DNA of 64,000 nt from Nematostella vectensis (Eukaryota; Cnidaria; Anthozoa; Actiniaria; Edwardsiidae): assembly GCF_932526225.1 (NCBI RefSeq), contig NC_064041.1:756699-820698 (forward strand), written 5' to 3'. A model generated the notes under the pieces. It was given only the letters and a program-made list of their open reading frames with translations. It did no database searches and was not told where the DNA came from. The stretch's first letter is position 1. Each line of letters opens with the position of its first letter. The translations under genes were made by a program, and so were the position numbers. This document shows positions 48,601 through 63,660 of this stretch, in pieces.

Positions 48601-51600
48601 TCTGTGGTCAGGAAACAATGCTGGCCTTTCAAAAAGTTATTTAAATTGATGTTCTTGACATTGAATCATCAGTCTAGTCACTTTGGTGCTTACCAAAAAG
48701 TAATTGCAACAAAAGTAATTTCGCCCTTAAAGACAGAGTAGTACTGTATGTCCTTATTAACTTCCCAAAAGTTCTCCAAAGTTCTTGTGGGGGGAGGGGG
48801 GGGGGAACATCTAAAAAAAAAATTCAATGAAATTTTTGCCACTTTACCACAGGGTCCCATTGATCATATTTTATCCGAGATTGTACCCAACAACAATGAA
48901 AGAGTACAAATATCTGTGCAGCGACAGTGAACATGAGAACTCAACCATAGCATGCAAAAATGCAATATCTATGATACATGTCAGTAGATACTATTTAACC
49001 TGATAGATGAAACCAGCATGCTTGGATTACAGTCTGATCGTTGGTCTTATTGTTGGCATCCTATCTCCCTCCCCTCTCCCCTAAAAAATCTCCCGTTTTT
49101 TTAAGTCTTGGGGTTCACAGGTATGTTCTAAGGCAACCAAGTTGAGTCTGATATGTATCCTACCGTGTGGATTCTGTGGTATTCACTTGTTGATTTGGGC
49201 ACACGTTTACCATCTCAGCCTCTTTTTTCTTTTTTTCAATTCTTTTCCTTATATTTCTCAACTTCCGCTCTTTCTTTTTCAATAACGCCCTCTTCCTGTT
49301 CACCTCAGCAAGCAAGTCCCACTTTTTCTTTACAACAATCAAGTCTTTGCTCTCTTTCCTGTTAGTGAAAGAGCTGACACCTGACTTGGTTGGTACACTT
49401 AGTGAATCAAGGGTCTCATTTGATCTTGGTCTTGTCTCAGGCCCGTAATAGACCAGGGACTGGGTGGCCTTTGTTTCCTGGCCCTCGTACTGCAGTAGTG
49501 CCCGCCCATGTCGCAGCATTGAGTTTGGCCCAGAGTCTGTGTTGTCAAACTTCAAGTGCTCATTGAGTGGACTAAAACAAACATATAAACAACAAAATTA
49601 CTAAATGCTACCGCAATGTCTCTTAGTTAACCCATTGACCCCTCAACTGTACTGGCCATGAGAAGTACACTCAACCCAAAAAAATTCAAATGGACAAAAA
49701 TAAAACAATAAGATCAAGATACTAAGGCATTTACGTTAGACATCTTACGTTAGACATTAACAATCAATTTTATTTGACATGGTACTGGGTGTATGGTGGA
49801 TCCATATTTTACAACTGTTGAACACAATAAACCTTTATAGCTGCTGTATATCATATGGATGAAAGGGTAGGACTTGATGTATTTGACTCAAGTGTTAAAG
49901 AAATGCTGACCTTATAGCGCAAAAAGATTGTCTATTCATTAGCAAATAAACGGTCGTGATATCTTGCCAGCCCCAGGGGTTACAACTAACCTTAACTTTA
50001 TTTGTACTCAACACTATTACGGTATGTGGAAGAACTGTGCCTTTTACCAGAGCCTGGTGTTTAAATGAAGTCATAAGAAGATGCAAATTCTTACCCAAAA
50101 GGTCCTACATTCAATGCCACAAGTAAAACTACTGCTAAAACGCAGGTGGATTTCTTGATGGCAGATGCAAGCTCAGGGTTCTTTGCCTTTAATATGTTAT
50201 TCTAGACACAAGGAAAAGACATATGGCGTTTAAATAATTGATGAATATTTAGGGGGGGAAATTAATCAATAAATTATTTCTCATTCATAATTGGCTAATT
50301 TTGATAATCAATTTTCAGAAATTTGGGAGCACATTACAACATCTGCTGGAAAGTGAACAAATGTAGCTTCAATATTTCTTTCATGTGTTTAGGATAAGTG
50401 GTAATAGGAAGTGGGTTGGTTACCCGGCACTAAAACAAACACTTATGATACGATGTAGATATGTACTTGTTGTGGTTTGAAATGCTTCTTGGTTTGAAAT
50501 TGTTAAAACTGGTTTAAAAAGGGGATATTTGCATAATCTTTTATCTAGTTCTTTTAGTTACACCTCCCAACCCCCAAAAAATCCAAGCCCCTGTTTTATT
50601 AAGGACTCCCCAAAAATAAAATCCCTTTTAGAATGCTAGGTATCCAAAAATGAGCTAGTTTGAAAAATTCAAACCAGTTTGAAAAAAATTCAAACCATGC
50701 CACATTTGAAACAACAACATACTTATGATATGATGTAGATATGTACTTATGATACGATGTAGATATGTACTTATGATACGATGTAGATATGTACTTATGA
50801 TACGATGTAGATATGTACTTATGATACGATGTAGATACGTACTTATGATACGATGTAGATATGTACTTATGATACGATGTAGATATGTACTTATGATACG
50901 ATGTAGATATGTACTTATGATACGATGTAGATATGTACTTATGATACGATGTAGATATGTACTTATGATACGATGTACATATGTACTTATGATACGATGT
51001 ACATATGTACTTATGATACGATGTAGATATGTACTTATGATACGATGTAGATATGTACTTATGATACGATGTAGATATGTACTTATGATACGATGTAGAT
51101 ATGTACTTATGATACGATGTAGATATGTACTTATGATACGATGTAGATATGTACTTACGATACGATGTAGATATGTACTTATGATACAATGTAGATATGT
51201 ACTTATGATACGATGTAGATATTGTGAATGTTATGGAAACGATCAACATACCTCATTTTCTAATTCTTGGACACGTTTCTTTAACTTAATATTTTCTTCG
51301 CTAAGTTTATCATTCAGTAAATTGACTTCTTTGATTTGTGTTTCTAGTGACTGCAGATACTGTAAACAAAAAAGAACAAGAAATGAATCAGACAACGAAT
51401 CAGACAACGAATCAACCCTGACAATCATTTGTTCATCAATAAATTGTTCATTCTGTATTACATAAATGCTGTGGATTTGAGCTTTAAGCTGCTTAACTCA
51501 CCTCTTTCTTCTTTTTCCTAGATAGACAGGCTGACTCTCTATTCTTGATCATTCGCTGCTGTCTCCTAAGAATTTTTTCCTAGAAGTTGACAAGCAAGTC

Positions 51601-54600
51601 AGTAATAGTAAATAAACTAGAAACAAGATCAGCTAAGCTAAGTTTAATGTTGATGTGGTTTTTAATCAAACTTAAATGGAGTTATTACAATAAACACACA
51701 ATTAACACACATACACCATTATATAGAAAACACAAACTCCAAGAGCCTGTTAGTTTTAGAATTTTTATATAAAAGTTATCTTTAGTCAGAACATAGAGTT
51801 CACTGCTGTAACTCAAAACTCCGAGGGAAATCAAAATGGTTCAAGTTATTGAGAGTTAGAATTATTGTGAATAAAATAGTTTTCAGTTCATTTGATTTAC
51901 AAGGAAAAAGAAATACATTTTTGCATAAAAAGAAAATAATAATAAGTTATATTTCTTTATAATATCAATAAAAAAAAGCCATTTGAATAAGCTGGTATTC
52001 CTGGTAGGGAAGGCCGAAAGAAGCCTAGGCTTATCAATCATGGACTCCTCCCCCCCCCCCCAAAGTGAGGAACTTTTGTGTTATCAGTACTTACATCTAG
52101 AAACTTGTGTTATCAGTACTTACATCTAGAAACTTGTGTTATCAGTACTTACATCTAGAAACTTGTGTTATCAGTACTTACATCTAGAAACTTGTGTTAC
52201 CAGTACTCACATCTAGAAACTTGTGTTATCAGTACTTACATCTAGAAACTTGTGTTATCAGTACTCACATCTAGAAACTTGTGTTATCAGTACTCACATC
52301 TAGAAACTTGTGTTATCAGTACTTACATCTAGAAACTTGTGTTATCAGTACTTACATCTAGAAACTTGTGTTATCAGTACTTTCATCTAGAAACTTGTGT
52401 TATCAGTACTTACATCTAGAAACTTGTGTTATCAGTACTTACATCTAGAAACTTGTGTTATCAGTACTTACATCTAGAAACTTGTGTTATCAGTACTTAC
52501 ATCTAGAAACTTGTGTTATCAGTACTCACATCTAGAAACTTGTGTTATCAGTACTTACATCTAGAAACTTGTGTTATCAGTACTCACATCTAGAAACTTG
52601 TGTTATCAGTACTTACATCTAGAAACTTGTGTTATCAGTACTTACATCTAGAACCTTGTGTTATCAGTACTTACATCTAGAACCTTGTGTTAACAGTACT
52701 TTTCATCTAAAACCTTGTGTTATCAGTACTTACATCTAGAACCTTGTGTTATCAGTACTTACATCTAGAACCTTGTGTTAACAGTACTTACATCTAGAAC
52801 CTTTGGCTGTTGGCTGGCCACGACACAGTTGGCAACAGCCGTAGTGATAGGTTTCACTGATGCTGCTGTAGGTTTACTCTGGAAAGAACAATAATAGTCA
52901 ATTCTTTGCTCATTCTAGTAAAAAAGTCTCGGAATGCACACCATCATATTATCAGAAACAACTCCATAAACATAACTATCACAAAAAATCTTTACTATTA
53001 CTTTCAAAATAATCATCATTACATCATAATCATAATTTTAAGCATCTTAATCATAACAATCATTATAATCATAATCATGATCATAGTCATAATCATAATC
53101 AAAACCATCATAGTCATCATCACTATCATCTCTTTGTCACGTCAAAACTCACCCCCACAATGATTGGAGTTGTTGCAATGTTGCCATTGACTTGGATGTA
53201 CTTGATACCATTTGTTGATACAACACCTACAGGAGATGAGGTTCATTACCAATAAGATGAGTAGGCCTTGTAAGAAGGACATGAGTGATAAAACAATGGA
53301 CAAAATAAGAAAACAAGCTAAGAGTTGATGTTTTCTTGCATGCAGCAAAGGGGTCATGAAAATTAAGAGTTTCACATGAAGATTTTTACAATTCTATCAT
53401 CATTTTTCTTTATAAAGTAATTGAGATAGTAAAGGCACTCTGATTGGTGGGATTGGTCACTTTCATTACATAATGAAGGTCATGCGATGACGCAGCATAA
53501 AATCTAGTAAAGAGAATTCGTGCATCATCAGTCAACAACCATGAATTTCCATGAACTTTTAAGTCCAAATAGATGAACCACCAATTGATGAAGTAAATAT
53601 TTAGCTTGGAATTTGAAGCCACTTTTTCAGTTTTTCAAGCTTTTTTTGCGAACACACTGATGTGCACTGGAATGACGCCATGAACATGCGCTGTTGTGAA
53701 GTTTTTCTTTTCTTTTGTGTAGGATTAGAAATAATCTTATAAAAGAAATAAAACATTATTTTTGTGCCTTCATTGAATTTTGAAAACCTCAGTGTTTGTT
53801 TGGGAATTTTCAAGCAGATGTGAAGCACTTGACCTACGGTCTCGTGCTTCACATATCTTCTCTCAAATTCTCCCAAACAAAAACACCTTGGTTTTTAAAA
53901 CTGAATCAAGGCACGCAAAGAATAGTTTATTTTTTAAATAGTAATCTTTGAAATTTCTCTAGTAATGGCATACCAAAGAACTGAAACTGAAAAAATGAAG
54001 AAGTTTAAACTTCATATTATTACCCAAGAATAACAATAACTACCACTTCTGAAAAAATATGGCCTTGATGTAGCATTTCCTGTCTCAGTCCCTACTTGCT
54101 GTACCTGTATTGAGAGGTTGTATCATCTTGGCGGGTACCGTAGCTGCTTGTGTGCTCTGGATAACAACGTTTTGTAGCTGCTTCATCTGGCTGCATGGCT
54201 GGATGGCAATGGGTTCTTTCTTGATACACGGTGATGGTGTCAGGCTGGCTTCTGTTTTGATGCAAGTATTTGGTACAGCAGGCTTGGTTCTGATGGTAGC
54301 TACTTGAGCCGTGCATTTTGGGAGCTCTGTTTTGACAGGGTTTGGCATGAAGTACAAGGGCTTGATCTCCTGGGGAACATTGCTCTGATGCGGTGGAGAG
54401 GTCTGACCATTCAAAAGTTGCTGAAACAATAAGGCCATAACTCAGGTCAAATACCTCCTTTTGACTGAATGTGCGGGTTTTACAGGAACTTATTGATCAG
54501 AGAATTTTCAGCCTATGGCACAAGAGTGACGCTTACCATATATAGATAATCAATATTATCATCATCATCACTAATTAATCAAAATCAACACTATCATGAG

Positions 54601-56629
54601 GATTACTAATATAAACGCCGGCACTATAACCACCAATATCATCATCTCTATCCCCAATTCAAATATTTTTCTCATCATTGTCATATCTATAACAATATCA
54701 TTATTATCATTATACAACTTTTCAATACTCTTCTGTACCTGTGATTCTGGTGAGCTGGGCAGAGATGAGTCCATGGAAACATAAGAGGAAATAGATGACG
54801 ATGGTGATGGCGGTTCTTGCTTAATATTAGCTCCTGGAAACCAAGTGACAACATTAGAAAAAGCCCATTTAAGGGTGTTGATCACTTTTTGTCACTTTCA
54901 CTGTACCTAATGTTTGTATGGTTTCCTCTGAGAGAGTCCACATGTCATCTCCTATATTGGTCAGCAGTTCACTCAAGTCGTCATCAGTGCCCTAATAAGG
55001 AATAAAAAGCTGTCAATCACATTGTTTTTAAAAATCAAGATTTCTTCTAAAATGTCGGAAGGGTGATCAAGCATTCTCATACACATTTGTATTTTCCTTG
55101 GAGTCACAGCATAAAGTTTCTTAACCTTCTAATATGATATTTGTGACAAAATATAACTAACAGGGTTGTTAGAAACAGCATAGTTAGTAAACAATCTAGC
55201 TATAAGAAAAAGGTTTTTTGGCCAATCAGGGGAATCAATGCACCTCCTATAAGCATTGTATGGTGACTCGTACAGACACAATCCCTGATGTCATTTCTTA
55301 TTAGTGTCCAAAATTCGAACAATTCATACTTTTGATCAAGACTTTACATAATCTAGAACAAGTAAAATATTAAATGATACAGCAGGTAGGATGATTTTCT
55401 AGAGATCTGCAATCCTGTTGTAGGTGGCAAACTCCAGATGTCTTTTACTCAACAGAGCTTGAAAATAACATGTGGGATTAAAAGGTTTTCATTTTGACAT
55501 AATACAATTCCACAATAAATATTCCTTGGTAAATCTGTGTGTGAATAGATACCATCCCATAGGTTATGGTGTCTTCATTGTTTTTTGGTTAATCATATGC
55601 CTTTGTACATTGAAAAGTCCATTTGTGTTCAAAATGTATGCAGTTTAAAAAAATTGTCTGCTGTTCTCATCAAAAACTTTGAACAGTTCTCTACAAAATT
55701 TCATAGGAAGATATTCACATAAGTTTCCTAAGTTACGTAATAATAATGATACAAGCAACGTATGGAGAAGATAACAAATGTTCTGTCTGATTCTATTTTT
55801 TAGAGAGGGTTTTCGGATCTGCTAGATCCATGAAAAGCTATTTCAATAGTTCAATAGAATGGTCGGATCATTCAATTTCGAGGAAATCTTCAGGTTGCAT
55901 CATGCAATTTCATGAACAAATTTATTCATTTTTTTTTTTTGAAAGAGCGAATTTAAATGCGAATGTTTTCCTTTAATAAAGAAAACATTTACAGATACTA
56001 CCAATTTTAAAGAAAAATAAGTTCGGATACTTTAAAAGAATGAATAACTGAATGCTGTATAACGAAAAAGGGATGGAAGCTAATCGTAGTCAGGACAAAA
56101 CCTCCAATAATCTACACTATTGAAATTACTAGCACAAAAGGGGTCAAAATCTATTTAAACTTCGGTTCATATAAAACCATGGAGTCTGATCACGTCGAAA
56201 CTAAGAGAAAATTATATCATATTTTTGAGATATATTTGCATCTATAGAGTATCATGTCGATAATTTGGGGTCATTTGTGCAAATGAAACTTGCTGAGGTT
56301 CGAACACCTCAATATCGACACGTAAGTTTCAAGGAAGATTGCACGCTCCTGGGAAAATTTAACTACTCACCGCCATTTCCACGTCTTTTTCACCCAACAA
56401 CACCTCACTTGGATCAAATTTGATATCAGAAATAGCATCGCCTATGGGAAGGTAGGAAAAATGTTTAAAATCCATTTTTCAAAGAATTTCTTACATATAA
56501 ATGATACACAAACCATCCGGCTTCATCTATGTCCAGTTTCTTACCCCAATCTTCGACTCCAAGAAGATTATCTGCGAAAAACCTTGAATCAGACTCAGAC
56601 CAGGGAAGTATCTCTTCTTGAGACATCAT
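45663..56629 (-). CDS. ATF6: ATF6-type ER-stress bZIP transcription factor, complete, 16 exons
   Basis: ATF6 is an ER membrane protein that on unfolded-protein stress moves to the Golgi, is cut by site-1 and site-2 proteases, and releases a nuclear bZIP activator. Coding exons (- strand) are 56629-56545, 56441-56371, 54991-54907, 54833-54739, 54420-54105, 53226-53153, 52878-52792, 51579-51502, 51350-51252, 50201-50095, 49571-49164, 48190-48103, 47825-47674, 47260-47194, 46102-46021 and 45832-45663. They total 2064 nt, 687 residues (human ATF6 670), all phases joining. Seen in order: an acidic N-terminus; a Ser/Pro and IKQEPPSPSSS region; the basic region ILRRQQRMIKNRESACLSRK (about 274-293); a leucine zipper (298-330); one membrane segment CVLAVVLLVALNVGPF (350-365), keeping the Asn-x-Gly-Pro of the family; a RALL site-1-like motif (389-392); and lumenal NTTES, WVRQHE, DDTFYIVSFRR, RPKMSLMML and MMQIDCEI. 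Exons 11-16 were joined with the acceptors that keep family homology (48190 and 47260). ATF6 and ATF6B of vertebrates are both possible orthologues. Confidence 0.96.
46331..46606. repeat. About 50-bp G-rich minisatellite in ATF6 intron 14
   Basis: Units read GCATGCTGGTGGCCTAGG, then a run of 7-12 G, then GATGTGTGAGCTCTTCCCTA and GCTAT, in five or six copies. Variation in the G-run changes the length. The G-runs are on the + strand, so the ATF6 transcript carries the C-runs. Confidence 0.93.
46600..47165. repeat. 19-bp minisatellite in ATF6 intron 14, about 29 copies
   Basis: The unit is AGCTATGCGTCCCTACAGT, with GGGTCCC, TGTCCC and ACGGT variants. It directly abuts the G-rich array, and the AGCTATGC words are shared at the junction. 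It stops about 28 bp before exon 14. Confidence 0.96.
48252..49127. mobile_element. About 0.88-kb nonautonomous element in ATF6 intron 11
   Basis: AACATACCTGCCAACCTTAC at the left and GGGGTTCACAGGTATGTT at the right are inverted repeats (about 17-18 bp, imperfect). Subterminal CTCCCGG/TCTCCCG words occur near both ends. No transposase ORF is present. Confidence 0.6.
49627..49740. mobile_element. Solo terminus related to the 30728 element, in ATF6 intron 10
   Basis: TTAACCCATTGACCCCTCAA, GAGAAGTACACTCAACCC and AGATCAAGATACTAAGGCAT line up with the left end and subterminal part of the 30728-31703 element. A matching opposite end was not found nearby. Confidence 0.6.
50441..50468. repeat. Isolated single copy of the 24-bp ATF6 intron 9 unit
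   Basis: ACTTATGATACGATGTAGAT followed by ATGTACTT is identical to the unit of the array at 50721, but stands alone 250 bp away. Confidence 0.85.
50721..51222. repeat. 24-bp minisatellite in ATF6 intron 9, about 21 copies
   Basis: The unit is ACTTATGATACGATGTAGAT plus ATGT, nearly perfect, with single-base variants (ACATATGT at two copies). 24 bp equals eight codons, so several frames stay open on both strands; these are not genes. The array ends about 30 bp from exon 9. Confidence 0.96.
52047..52062. repeat. C-rich run in ATF6 intron 7
   Basis: A run of more than ten C lies just left of the 29-bp array. Confidence 0.7.
52072..52791. repeat. 29-bp minisatellite starting at the ATF6 exon 7 donor, about 25 copies
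   Basis: The + strand unit is ACTTACATCTAGAAACTTGT then GTTATCAGT. On the transcribed - strand it reads TTTCTAGAT|GTAAGTACTG..., which repeats the real exon 7/intron 7 boundary (AAGGTTCTAGAT|GTAAGTACTG). The five or six copies nearest the exon carry AAGGTTC as in the exon; the distal copies carry AAGTTTC. The array begins at the splice site with no spacer. Confidence 0.96.
52985..53130. repeat. ATC/ATA-type microsatellite in ATF6 intron 6
   Basis: Imperfect ATCATAATC, ATCATTATA and ATCATC words run through the stretch. An apparent isoleucine-rich ORF across it is an artefact. Confidence 0.8.
54545..54725. repeat. ATC-rich simple tract in ATF6 intron 4
   Basis: ATCATCATCATC and related imperfect words between exons 4 and 5. 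Confidence 0.65.
54992..56370. other. ATF6 intron 2, nothing recognised
   Basis: The 1.4-kb intron between exons 2 and 3 is AT-rich unique sequence. GCGAATTTAAATGCGAATG near 55945 recalls GCGAATTTAAAATCG at 60177, perhaps shared transposon debris. No exon, array or RNA gene was seen. Confidence 0.5.
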
Positions 56630-57220
56630 TTTTGTGTAGTCTAGCTATCCCAGACGCCGGAATTCGGCGATATTTAACGTCGGTCCACCAACGCTACTCA
56701 AAGAAACGCTTCGTTACGTGTGAAATGTGAAACAGTGGATTGTGACAACCCGTACCAGTCTACTCGCGGCCATGAATTTTACGAACGAAAACGCAAACAA
56801 TAAAAGTTCTATTTATTTCTCAGCGAGAGCACTACACGTCAGCAGTAGCATAATAGAGAAAAAACCTTCTCAGTTTTGAAAAAGATTCACACACAAAAAA
56901 AATGATATCAAGGACGAAAAAAATATTCTACAAATGTTGCGCGCGCTATTACATAAAATGTGAGCCATCCAACTTTTCTCATAAGTATTTATACAGCTTC
57001 TGATATTTAGAAAAGATAGAAAATATTTGTTACACAGAAATAAGAAATAAAAAAGCATAGTATGGTTCATGTTAGGTATAACTGGAGGAAAAACTTTCCA
57101 ATTTATTTTTCGGCAACACAGCTGCAGTTTGAATATTTAATAAGCGTCTCGTCTTACTAAGTCCATCGTGCGGATCTAAATGTCTCTCACGCGGCTATTC
57201 ATTCTAACCCAGCTGGTATA
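56630..57220. promoter_or_regulatory. ATF6 upstream region
   Basis: This is the likely ATF6 promoter, judged by position. TTACGTGT near 56715 and GACGT-type words (CACGTC, ACGTCGG) occur, but none is a complete known ER-stress element. The region continues into AT-rich sequence without a recognised gene. Confidence 0.4.
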
Positions 57221-57370
57221 ATGGCAAAGCCCATAACTCGGACTCCTGTGGTGAATAGGAGAAAAATAACGCAGCGGGAAGAGGGCGAAAAAAAGGCCAG
57301 TATCCCGCGTCCTAACATCGCAAACACAGGTATCCCAAATGTGAATAAAGGCCATAACAGAGTATATTAG
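57221..57370 (+). CDS. Hypothetical 49-codon ORF or first exon
   Basis: ATG at 57221 opens a basic, hydrophilic frame (MAKPITRTPVVNRRKITQRE...) that ends at TAG 57368-57370. A possible donor AACACAG|GTATCC occurs at 57330. The composition is unlike the surrounding noncoding DNA, but no downstream exon or homology was recognised. It would be divergent from ATF6. It may be chance. Confidence 0.2.
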   Translation: MAKPITRTPVVNRRKITQREEGEKKASIPRPNIANTGIPNVNKGHNRVY

Positions 57371-58380
57371 AGTTGCCTGCGGAGGAGGGTAGACCTAACG
57401 CGAGATCTCAGCAGTCATGACGTCACTATAGGGTGACAGGTTCCACAAATAAGAGTTAACACAAATGCACCCCAAGAAATCACAAAATCATAGGGCTGAT
57501 GAAAAGTCATGGGTGTACAATGTTAGCCTAAGTTGGTTTACCACACACAAAAAAAAGAAAGGCATAATAACAAAATTTTCAACATCATTTCCTTGAAAAA
57601 TTAAGAGAAATATCAAATCCGGCATTCAATGCGCTCTCTGACGATGATTTGGTTGCTTAGAAACTTGTTGGGGGGGGAGGGGGAGGGGGTAGGCATCGCT
57701 GGGGAAAAATTAACCTGTACCTTGATATAGGTTATCAGGAAAAGAAAAACCTGTTCAACTAAACATTGTTTTGGTGTGAATGCAGCATAAGAAAGGCTGT
57801 TAACATCTAGTACTCCAGGTCATACCATATCCCATAATAATATCATATTCCATAATAATATCATATCCCATAATACAATTGCAAAAAAAAAAGTCCTACC
57901 TGCCCCACTGGGCCGATACAGTACAGGCATGAGGGATGGAGTGTTGATCTTTTCAGGAACAGCACACCGAAGAAAATAACAGCAATCCTTGTATACATAT
58001 TACTATAAATATTTGTGTCAGATACATGCCGTGAGAGATTCAGAATTGCAAAGGGTGGCTTAAAAGGGTGGAAAAAAGGTGAGACTTCTAAGTTGTCTGC
58101 TCCAAAGTCATTTTTTGAAAACCCAAAGAGCCGGTGTTGTACCCAGACAGTGGAGCCTGGGGCACGCTGCAATGCTGTTATTTCTTGGAAAATCACTTAA
58201 GTTTTTTTTCCCCAAATTGTCAGAATTTTTCTTTAGATTTCTTGAAATCCTGTAGTTCATCATGGATATCAATGAACCACCACTGGTGAAGAATCCTGGG
58301 GAGAACACTAAGACCCTCCCCTGCATCCATCACAGCCTGTAGAGAAATACATTGAATGATCAACCATCATTTTCCCGTCA
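57371..58380. other. Spacer between ATF6 and RPS18
   Basis: No supported gene. It includes a G-rich run at 57669-57690 and a short CCATAATAATATCATAT tandem repeat at 57825-57882 (three copies of about 20 bp). A 111-codon - strand ORF at 57861-58196 has no recognisable motif. Confidence 0.5.
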
Positions 58381-58386
58381 TTTATT
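58381..58386 (-). terminator. Polyadenylation signal for RPS18
   Basis: TTTATT on the + strand is AATAAA on the - strand, about 26 nt past the RPS18 stop, consistent with the short 3' UTRs usual for ribosomal protein genes. Confidence 0.75.
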
Positions 58387-58411
58387 GATCCTATTCAACA
58401 CATCAAGAGAT

Positions 58412-62508
<4,097 letters not shown>

Positions 62509-62757
62509 GATGGCGGCCGAAAGAGATCGCTGGCAAGGGATCACGGGAATTTATTTATTATTGTGCGCCTGCGATATACGCTCTATGTTCTGCGGCCTAG
62601 TGTAACCACCAGGAAGCCCGTAAGGCCAACCTCGTTCCCAGGGTCTTCTGGGTAATTTTCAATATGGCGTCTAGCTGAAGAAGACCCTGGCGGAGGCTGA
62701 CCCATTTCCACAGGTAGACCGACTCTAGCATATTTCGAGTATGTACAAAGATCCAAT
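62509..62757. promoter_or_regulatory. RPS18 promoter and 5'TOP-like leader
   Basis: On the - strand CTCTTTC (62525-62519) lies ten bases before the ATG, with the ATG itself in GCCGCCATCATGGTG, a good Kozak context. This matches the terminal oligopyrimidine leader of ribosomal protein mRNAs. Further up, CAATATGGCG near 62658 and again at 62753 resemble YY1-type sites. A hairpin with perfect 12-bp arms CCAGGGTCTTCT / AGAAGACCCTGG occupies 62638-62690. ATG at 62758 on the + strand opens a 19-codon frame (MADGKGETNSWKE...), possibly a divergent first exon, but I found no continuation. Confidence 0.55.
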
Positions 62758-62814
62758 ATGGCGGACGGCAAGGGAGAAACGAATTCGTGGAAGGAGGTTA
62801 AAATGCTACGTTTC

Positions 62815-63114
62815 TGAAATGATCAAATCTAAGACATCCTGAAACTCAAAATTGTACGTCGTTGATTTAGGCAAGTTTCATCGAACATCTGAACTTTACT
62901 TATTTTTTTTCATGTCAAGGTCCCTTACAAGCAAAGCTGACAAAACAGGCTTGGCTTTTAGTTTATTTCATGTTGGTATTGTTGCCGCTCCTCTCTCTCT
63001 GCCGTCGCAAAAAAGAACAAAATATGGATAAACTACTTCTACTGTACTAGAAGTTTCTAATAGAAAGTGAATGCTCGGAAGACGGGACGAACATGTTCCA
63101 GTAGAGGGGTTCTC
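62815..63114. other. Spacer, nothing recognised
   Basis: Unique AT-rich sequence with a CTCTCTCTCTGCC tract near 62990. No gene or structured RNA was seen. Confidence 0.45.
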
Positions 63115-63308
63115 GAAAAAGACCGCTGATCAGCATGAAATCAAAATACAAATCAGCCGACTGGGAAGCCTGTGGTGTGGACACGAAAAATTGCATCCAC
63201 TATATGAAACTCGCGCATGCGCTAAAAAGACCGCTGATCTGCATGAAATAAAAATACAAATCAACCGACTGGGAAGCCTGTGGCGTGGACACCAAAAATC
63301 ATGTGCGA
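63115..63308. repeat. 108-bp tandem duplication, two copies
   Basis: GACCGCTGATCAGCATGAAA starts at 63121 and a near copy (GACCGCTGATCTGCATGAAA) at 63229. Matching continues through AAATACAAATC, CGACTGGGAAGCCTGTGG and GTGGACAC. Both copies share an open + frame of 102 codons, but it has no recognised domain. Confidence 0.9.
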
Positions 63309-63569
63309 TACCATTAGACTTGCTCTCCGGTCGCTGCGCTCCCTCTACTGTTTTCCCGTCATATTTTTATAGCCGTTAGAAAACCGAAGCATCTTTCGTT
63401 ATAAACATCAAAATGTGATTATTTACGGCTTTTGCAATTTCATTTAATCCAGGAAAGCTAAAAGTACTTATTTGAATTTTTTTTTTGGTATTTTTGTGTG
63501 TGTGTGCCCCCTCCCTTGTAGTACCATGTAGGGAATAAACGAACAAGATGATATGCATGGGTTGTTGAC

Positions 63570-63575
63570 TTTATT
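63570..63575 (-). terminator. Polyadenylation signal for the right-edge ORF
   Basis: TTTATT on the + strand (AATAAA on the - strand), about 85 nt beyond the stop codon of the - strand ORF ending at 63661. Confidence 0.5.
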
Positions 63576-63660
63576 ATTATTTGGTGGCTCCTAGAAGAGC
63601 CTTTGTTTTGTTTTCTTGATATGGCTCCTAGAAAAGGTGTTGAGTTTTGTCTGAGAATGT

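Noticed and set aside
50599-51465. 216-238-codon ORFs on both strands (YHKYISTS and MIRCRYVL repeats)
   Set aside because: The 24-bp repeat is a multiple of three, so it stays open by construction; it lies in an ATF6 intron.
52906-53163. Isoleucine-rich 85-codon + ORF
   Set aside because: It is a translation of an ATC/ATA microsatellite in ATF6 intron 6.
57861-58196. 111-codon - strand ORF between ATF6 and RPS18
   Set aside because: It crosses AT-rich repeats, has no recognised domain and no transcript-like signals.
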